Of a stretch of DNA of 64,000 nucleotides, positions 59,297-64,000 are shown piece by piece (positions within the stretch are counted from its first letter, which is position 1; each line of letters opens with the position of its first letter). This stretch comes from an uncultured Pseudomonadota bacterium (GTDB lineage: Bacteria; Pseudomonadota; Gammaproteobacteria; Burkholderiales; SG8-39), in the NCBI GenBank assembly GCA_903834835.1, contig CAILKO010000008.1, forward strand, positions 1 through 64,000, in the 5' to 3' direction. Both the position numbers and the translations under genes were made by a program. Under the pieces are notes generated by a model. It was given only the letters and a program-made list of their open reading frames with translations. It did no database searches and was not told the DNA's origin.

Positions 59297-60103
59297 CTAG
59301 CGCCCGGTGAATTTCGCCGGACGCTTCTCGAGAAAGGCCGCCACGCCTTCGCGCGCATCGTCGCTGCGCGCGACCCGGCGCACCTGCTCGCCTTCGAAAT
59401 CGAGACCCGCCCGCGTCACCTGCGGCCCGGCCGCATCGACGGCGGCACGAACCGCCGCGATGGCCACGGGACTATGGCCGCAGACCTCGGCGGCAAAGGC
59501 ACGTGCGCCATCGAGAGCGCTCGCGCCTTCCGGCGCGACGCGATTGACGAGGCCCATGGCAAGCGCGTCACCCGCGCTCACGGGCTTGCCGGTAAGCATC
59601 ATCTCCAGCGCGCGTGCGCGGCCGACGAGGGCGGTGAGGTACTGGGTGCCGGCATAGGCGGGAATCAGGCCGAGCTTGATCTCCGGAAGTGCAACGCGGA
59701 CATGCGACGCAGCGACGCGGAAGGTGCAACCCATGGCAAGTTCGAGACCGCCGCCGAAGGCCAGACCGTTCATTGCCGCGATGCTGATCACTTTCGAACC
59801 GGAAAGCCGGAACAGGAAGTTGCGCGCCATGTCGCTCGATGCAGCGCGCTCCTCGACCGGCATCGTCGGCCATTCCGCGAGATCGGTGCCGGCACAGAAT
59901 GCGCGCTCGCCCGTCCCGGTGAGGATGATGGCGCGCAGGCCGCGGGTCTCGGCGTCGGTCAGGCATTGATCGAGGCCGCGCTTGATCTCCTTCGTGATCG
60001 CGTTCAGCTTGTGCGGTCGGTTGATGCGGAAGATGACTCCATGCTCGAAGTTTTCGATCAGGAAATGCGGGGCGTCCGTTGCGGGCTGCTGGGGGGTGCT
60101 CAT
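59297..60103 (-). CDS. Enoyl-CoA hydratase/isomerase family protein
   Basis: NRPHKLNAITKEIKRGLDQCL...TGTGERAFCAGTDLAEW...AMNGLAFGGGLELAMGCTFRVAA. Confidence 0.92.
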   Translation of the reverse strand: MSTPQQPATDAPHFLIENFEHGVIFRINRPHKLNAITKEIKRGLDQCLTDAETRGLRAIILTGTGERAFCAGTDLAEWPTMPVEERAASSDMARNFLFRLSGSKVISIAAMNGLAFGGGLELAMGCTFRVAASHVRVALPEIKLGLIPAYAGTQYLTALVGRARALEMMLTGKPVSAGDALAMGLVNRVAPEGASALDGARAFAAEVCGHSPVAIAAVRAAVDAAGPQVTRAGLDFEGEQVRRVARSDDAREGVAAFLEKRPAKFTGR

Positions 60104-60212
60104 GGCGGGTCCTGGTAGCGAGTGTTTGTCCGCATGGTAGCGCAGCGACCGGGCGTTCTCCTGCCTTCCGCGGCAAAGCTAGAATGCGCGCTCACCGACC
60201 AAGGAGATACCC

Positions 60213-60458
60213 ATGCTGGACAAAGCAAGCGTCGAAACGCATCTCGCGGGCTTCCGCGAGGGGCTGGTGGCCGATGGCTATGATCTGCTGGTCGACGATG
60301 TCGCTGCCGGGAAGGCGCGCCTGCGCATCACTGCCGGACCGGAGGCCTGCGCCGAGTGTCTGGTCCCCAAGGACCTCATGATCGACATGCTGAAGGCATC
60401 TCTGGAGGACCTGCCCGAGATCACACAGCTTGAGCTCGCCTACCCGAACGAGGTCTGA
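60213..60458 (+). CDS. Small NifU-like C-terminal domain protein
   Basis: 81 aa: GLVADGYDLLVDDVAAGKARLRITAGPEACAECLVPKDLMIDMLKASLEDLPEITQLEL with CxxC. Confidence 0.6.
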   Translation: MLDKASVETHLAGFREGLVADGYDLLVDDVAAGKARLRITAGPEACAECLVPKDLMIDMLKASLEDLPEITQLELAYPNEV

Positions 60459-60460
60459 GC

Positions 60461-61255
60461 GTGTCGATGCGCTACGAGAACATCCTGATCGAACCGCTTT
60501 CCGAGCTCCACGGGGTGAGTGTGCTGACGCTCAACCGGCCCGGCCTGCTGAACGCCATGAATACCCGGATGTTCGAGGAAATCCTCGATTGCGCACGCCG
60601 GATTTCGCACGACGACTCGGTCCGCTGCATGATCCTGACCGGCGCGGGTCGCTCGTTCTGCGCGGGCGCGGACCTGAAGGAACGCCAGGGCATGGACGAT
60701 GCCACCTGGCGCCGCCAGCATCACACGATCGAGGAGGCGTTTCTCGCGCTGAAGGAGATACCGCAGGCGACCATTGCCGCTGTGGAAGGTCACGCCTATG
60801 CGGGCGGCATGGAACTCGCGTTGATGTGCGACTTCATCATTGCCTCCACCACGGCGCGATTCGCACTCGCCGAGGTGAAGCGCGGCATCATGCCGGGTGG
60901 TGGCGGCATCCAGAACCTGGTGCGCTCGGCAGGCATGCGGCGCGCCAAGCAGTATCTTTTCACCGGAGACCCGTTCGATGCCGCGCGTGCCGAGGCGCTC
61001 GGCGTGGTGAACGAGGTGACGCCCGAGGGCGGTGCACTGGCGCGTTGCGTCGAGATCGCGCGTGCCATTCTGGACGCGGCGCCGATGTCGGTGCGATATG
61101 CCAAGCTCGCCGCGAGCCGGGGCGGCGAAGTGGACTTTCACACCGGGTACGCGCTCGACATCGCAGCCTACAACGTGCTCGTGCAGAGCGAGGATCGCAA
61201 CGAAGGCATCAACGCCTTCAACGAGAAGCGCAAGCCGGTCTGGAAGAACCGTTAG
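60461..61255 (+). CDS. Enoyl-CoA hydratase/isomerase family protein
   Basis: LNRPGLLNAMNTRMFEEILDCAR...TGAGRSFCAGADLKERQGMDD...AVEGHAYAGGMELALMCDFIIAS. Confidence 0.92.
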   Translation: MSMRYENILIEPLSELHGVSVLTLNRPGLLNAMNTRMFEEILDCARRISHDDSVRCMILTGAGRSFCAGADLKERQGMDDATWRRQHHTIEEAFLALKEIPQATIAAVEGHAYAGGMELALMCDFIIASTTARFALAEVKRGIMPGGGGIQNLVRSAGMRRAKQYLFTGDPFDAARAEALGVVNEVTPEGGALARCVEIARAILDAAPMSVRYAKLAASRGGEVDFHTGYALDIAAYNVLVQSEDRNEGINAFNEKRKPVWKNR

Positions 61256-62193
61256 GACGGCCTTGCCAGAAAGGCCTCGATCGCCCCGGCGGCATGATCG
61301 AATGCCCGCGGATCGAAGGAATCGAGGACGAGGTCGCCGCCCAGCTTGCGCTGCCAGGTGAGCTGACGCTTGGCAAGCTGACGCGTTGCGGCAATGCCGG
61401 TCTCGCGCAGGTCCGCAGCGTCGATGTCACCGTCCAGGAACTGCCATGCCTGGCGATAGCCGACGGCGCGCATCGCGGGCAGCTCGGGCCTCAGGGGATG
61501 GCGCAGGCGCAGGCTGCGCAGCTCATCCACCAGTCCGTTTGCCAGGATGACATCGAAGCGTTCCGCAATCGCGCGGTGCAACCGGGCGCGGTTCTGCGGA
61601 AACAGCGATACCCAGAGCGCGTCGAGCGGCGCGGGGCGTCGCGCGCCGATGGAATCGGACATCGGCCTGCCGGTCACCCGGATGATTTCCAGCGCGCGCT
61701 GGATCCGCTGGGGATCGGTGGGCCGGATGCGCTCGGCGCTGGCCGGATCGAGCGCCGCGAGCCGCGCGTGCAAGGCGGCGAGGCCGAGCGTCGCCGCATC
61801 GCGTTCCAGTTCTTCGCGGATCGCTGGGTCCGCCGGCGGCAGCGCATCGAGACCCGAGCGGAGCGCCTGAAAATAGAGCATCGTGCCGCCGACGAGCACC
61901 GGCAGCCTGCCGCGCGAGCGGATCTCCGCCAGCACGCGCAGCGCATCGGCCGCGAACTGCGCTGCGGAATAGGCGTCGACCGGCTCGAGTATGTCGATCA
62001 GATGATGCCGCACGCGTTCCTGTTCGGCGGGTGCAGGCTTCGCCGTGCCGACATCCATGCCGCGGAACACCTGGGCCGAGTCGACGCTGACGATCTCGAT
62101 CTCGAAGCGCTCGGCGAGCGCCATCGCAAGGCGGGATTTACCGCTCGCAGTGGGGCCGTAGAGGCAGACAGCAGGTCCTACGTGTGCGGTCAT
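61252..62193 (-). CDS. miaA: tRNA dimethylallyltransferase
   Basis: VCLYGPTASGKSRLAMALAERFEIEIVSVDSAQVFRGMDVGTAKPAPAEQERVRHHLIDILEP; start set at MTAHVGP. Confidence 0.96.
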   Translation of the reverse strand: MTAHVGPAVCLYGPTASGKSRLAMALAERFEIEIVSVDSAQVFRGMDVGTAKPAPAEQERVRHHLIDILEPVDAYSAAQFAADALRVLAEIRSRGRLPVLVGGTMLYFQALRSGLDALPPADPAIREELERDAATLGLAALHARLAALDPASAERIRPTDPQRIQRALEIIRVTGRPMSDSIGARRPAPLDALWVSLFPQNRARLHRAIAERFDVILANGLVDELRSLRLRHPLRPELPAMRAVGYRQAWQFLDGDIDAADLRETGIAATRQLAKRQLTWQRKLGGDLVLDSFDPRAFDHAAGAIEAFLARPS

Positions 62194-62206
62194 GCGCGCT
62201 TGCGGC

Positions 62207-63997
62207 TCAGCGCCCGCGCATGAACAGGCGATCCAGGTCGGCAAGCGTGAGCTGGTACCAGGTCGGCCTGCCGTGGTTGCAGCTGCCTGAGCGCTCGGTT
62301 TCCTCCATCTCGCGCAGCAGTGCATTCATCTCGGGCGGACTGAGCGCGCGGTTGGCCCGCACCGCAGCGTGGCAGGCCATGCCTGCGAGCAGGGTATCGC
62401 GCCGGCTGGTAAGCACCTGCGCCGCACCGTATTCGCGCAGTTCCGCGAGCACCGAGCGGGCCAGCGCGACGATGTCACCGCCTGCCAGCAGCGCCGGCGC
62501 GCTGCGCACTGCGAGCTCCTGAGGACCTGCGGCGCTCATCTCCATGCCGAGCTTCGCGAGCGTTTCCCGATGCTCGTCCGCAATGGCGAGGTCCAGACTA
62601 TCGGCCCGAAACACCGCAGGCACGAGCAGCTGCTGACTCTGGACATCGTTCGATTCGATGCCCTCGCGCAGCTTCTCCATCATGATCCGCTCGTGCGCTG
62701 CATGCATGTCTACCAGAACCAGGCCCGCTTCGTTCTGCGCGAGGATGTAGACGCCGTGGAGCTGCGCGAGCGCATAGCCGAGCGGCGGCACGCCGCGCCC
62801 GGCCTGCGGCACGCCGGCGGGATTCTGTTCCGCGGCGGCGTGCTGCGGGGCTGCAAAGCCGCCGCGCAGCAAATTTGTGTAGCCGGCAAGCGGTTGTTCC
62901 ACGCCGAGCCTGTGCTGGAAGGCGGGCGCATGCGGCGCCGGAAATGCTGCGGGCCCGGCCGCCAGGGGCCGCAGGAAACCGGCGTCAGGCACCGGTGCGG
63001 GCGTGGCGCCCGCGCCGGGGGACAGCGCGCGTTTCACCGCGTGCATCACAAACTGGTGCACTGCGCGCGAATCGCGGAACCGGACTTCGGTCTTGGCGGG
63101 GTGGACGTTCACATCGACCAGCGCCGGGTCGAGTTCCAGGTGGAGCACGTAGGCCGGGTGACGCTCGCCGTGCAGCAGCTCGCTGTAGGCCTCCCTGACC
63201 GCATGGGTAAGCAGCCGGTCGCGCACATAGCGTCCGTTCACATAGAGGTACTGCATGTCGGCGCGCCCGCGCGCGAGCTGCGCGGCACCCGCCAGGCCGT
63301 GGACCCTGAGCGGGCCCGCAAAGGCATCGACGGCGTGCGCCGCCTCGACGAAGCCTCGTTCCAGCAGGGCGGCGGCGCGCTCGGCCGGCGTCTGGGCAGG
63401 CAGGTGCGCGTTGACGCGCCCGTTGTGCTTCAGCGTGAAGGCGACATCCGGACGCGCAAGCGCGATCCGCCGGAACACGGTGTCGCAATGGCCGAACTCC
63501 GTGCCCTCGGTGCGCAGGAACTTGCGCCGCGCGGGCGTGTTGAAGTACAGGTCGGCTACCGTGACCGTGGTGCCTGCTTCCCGGGCAGCCGGCCGTGCAT
63601 CGCCGACTGAATCGCCCTCGCCTTCGATGCTCCATGCGTGCGCGGCTACACGCGTGCGCGCAGTGAGTGCCACGCGTGCGACCGAGACGATCGAGGCCAG
63701 CGCTTCGCCGCGAAAGCCCATCGTGCCAACCGCTTCGAGATCCGCAAGGCCGCGGATCTTGCTCGTTGCGTGACGTGCAAGCGCAAGCCCGAGTTGCTCG
63801 TGCGCGATCCCCTCGCCGTCGTCCTCGACCTGCAGCAGCCGGGCGCCACCCTCCATCAGGGACACGCGTATCTCCGTGGCGTCGGCATCGAGGCTGTTCT
63901 CCAGCAACTCCTTCAGCACGGACGCGGGCCGATCGACCACTTCGCCCGCGGCGATCTGGCTGATCAGGAGTTCGGGCAGGAGCTGGATAACGGCCAT
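62207..63997 (-). CDS. mutL: DNA mismatch repair protein MutL
   Basis: IQLLPELLISQIAAGEVVDRPASVLKELLENSLDADATEI...GFRGEALASIVSVARV...NGRYVRDRLLTHAVREAY; C-terminal ACHAAVRANRALSPPEMNALL. Confidence 0.97.
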   Translation of the reverse strand: MAVIQLLPELLISQIAAGEVVDRPASVLKELLENSLDADATEIRVSLMEGGARLLQVEDDGEGIAHEQLGLALARHATSKIRGLADLEAVGTMGFRGEALASIVSVARVALTARTRVAAHAWSIEGEGDSVGDARPAAREAGTTVTVADLYFNTPARRKFLRTEGTEFGHCDTVFRRIALARPDVAFTLKHNGRVNAHLPAQTPAERAAALLERGFVEAAHAVDAFAGPLRVHGLAGAAQLARGRADMQYLYVNGRYVRDRLLTHAVREAYSELLHGERHPAYVLHLELDPALVDVNVHPAKTEVRFRDSRAVHQFVMHAVKRALSPGAGATPAPVPDAGFLRPLAAGPAAFPAPHAPAFQHRLGVEQPLAGYTNLLRGGFAAPQHAAAEQNPAGVPQAGRGVPPLGYALAQLHGVYILAQNEAGLVLVDMHAAHERIMMEKLREGIESNDVQSQQLLVPAVFRADSLDLAIADEHRETLAKLGMEMSAAGPQELAVRSAPALLAGGDIVALARSVLAELREYGAAQVLTSRRDTLLAGMACHAAVRANRALSPPEMNALLREMEETERSGSCNHGRPTWYQLTLADLDRLFMRGR

Positions 63998-64000
63998 GGG

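Noticed and set aside
60430-62223. 597-aa plus-strand ORF
   Set aside because: High-GC shadow frame over the enoyl-CoA hydratase gene and antisense to miaA; Arg/Gly/Ala-rich with no recognisable domain.
62369-63610. 413-aa plus-strand ORF
   Set aside because: Antisense to mutL; no domain motifs.

Overview
GC-rich bacterial chromosome segment. Gene content and order (ribBA-ribH-nusB-thiL-pgpA-cinA; exbB-exbD-lpxK-Trm112-kdsB-adk; many Bug/TctC-type receptors) resemble a betaproteobacterium; this is inferred from gene content, not from a database search. The window is densely coding. I saw no rRNA, convincing tRNA, CRISPR array, prophage or IS element. Left part (1-8 kb, 11-15 kb, 22-26 kb): catabolic and uptake genes, including a CaiB/BaiF CoA-transferase, amidohydrolases, alpha/beta hydrolases, a VanB-type reductase and six TctC/Bug solute receptors. 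Middle: comEC, riboflavin/NusB/ThiL genes, a fused Memo-AMMECR1 protein plus radical SAM enzyme (AmmeMemoRadiSam), recA-recX-alaS, a DAHP synthase, a GT39/UbiA pair, a VTT-flavoprotein fusion with two TIGR0428x transferases, and tctBA. Right: xseA, exbBD-lpxK-kdsB-adk, PPi-dependent PFK and membrane H+-PPase, ggt, a degP/response regulator/histidine kinase operon, enoyl-CoA hydratases, miaA and mutL. Most interesting unlisted signals: (1) a short leader ORF absent from the ORF track, ending ...MHGKFWLHFYFSYPLQAEGPG*, followed by a strong intrinsic terminator directly upstream of the DAHP synthase gene, i.e. a candidate aromatic-amino-acid attenuator; (2) a palindrome GTAAC-N6-GTTAC occurring three times, each time in a non-coding gap; (3) an AT-rich gap with an inverted pair of perfect DnaA boxes; (4) a LexA-like box at recA and a PmrA-like box at the degP/two-component operon; (5) long perfect GC-rich hairpins between genes of the catabolic operons.
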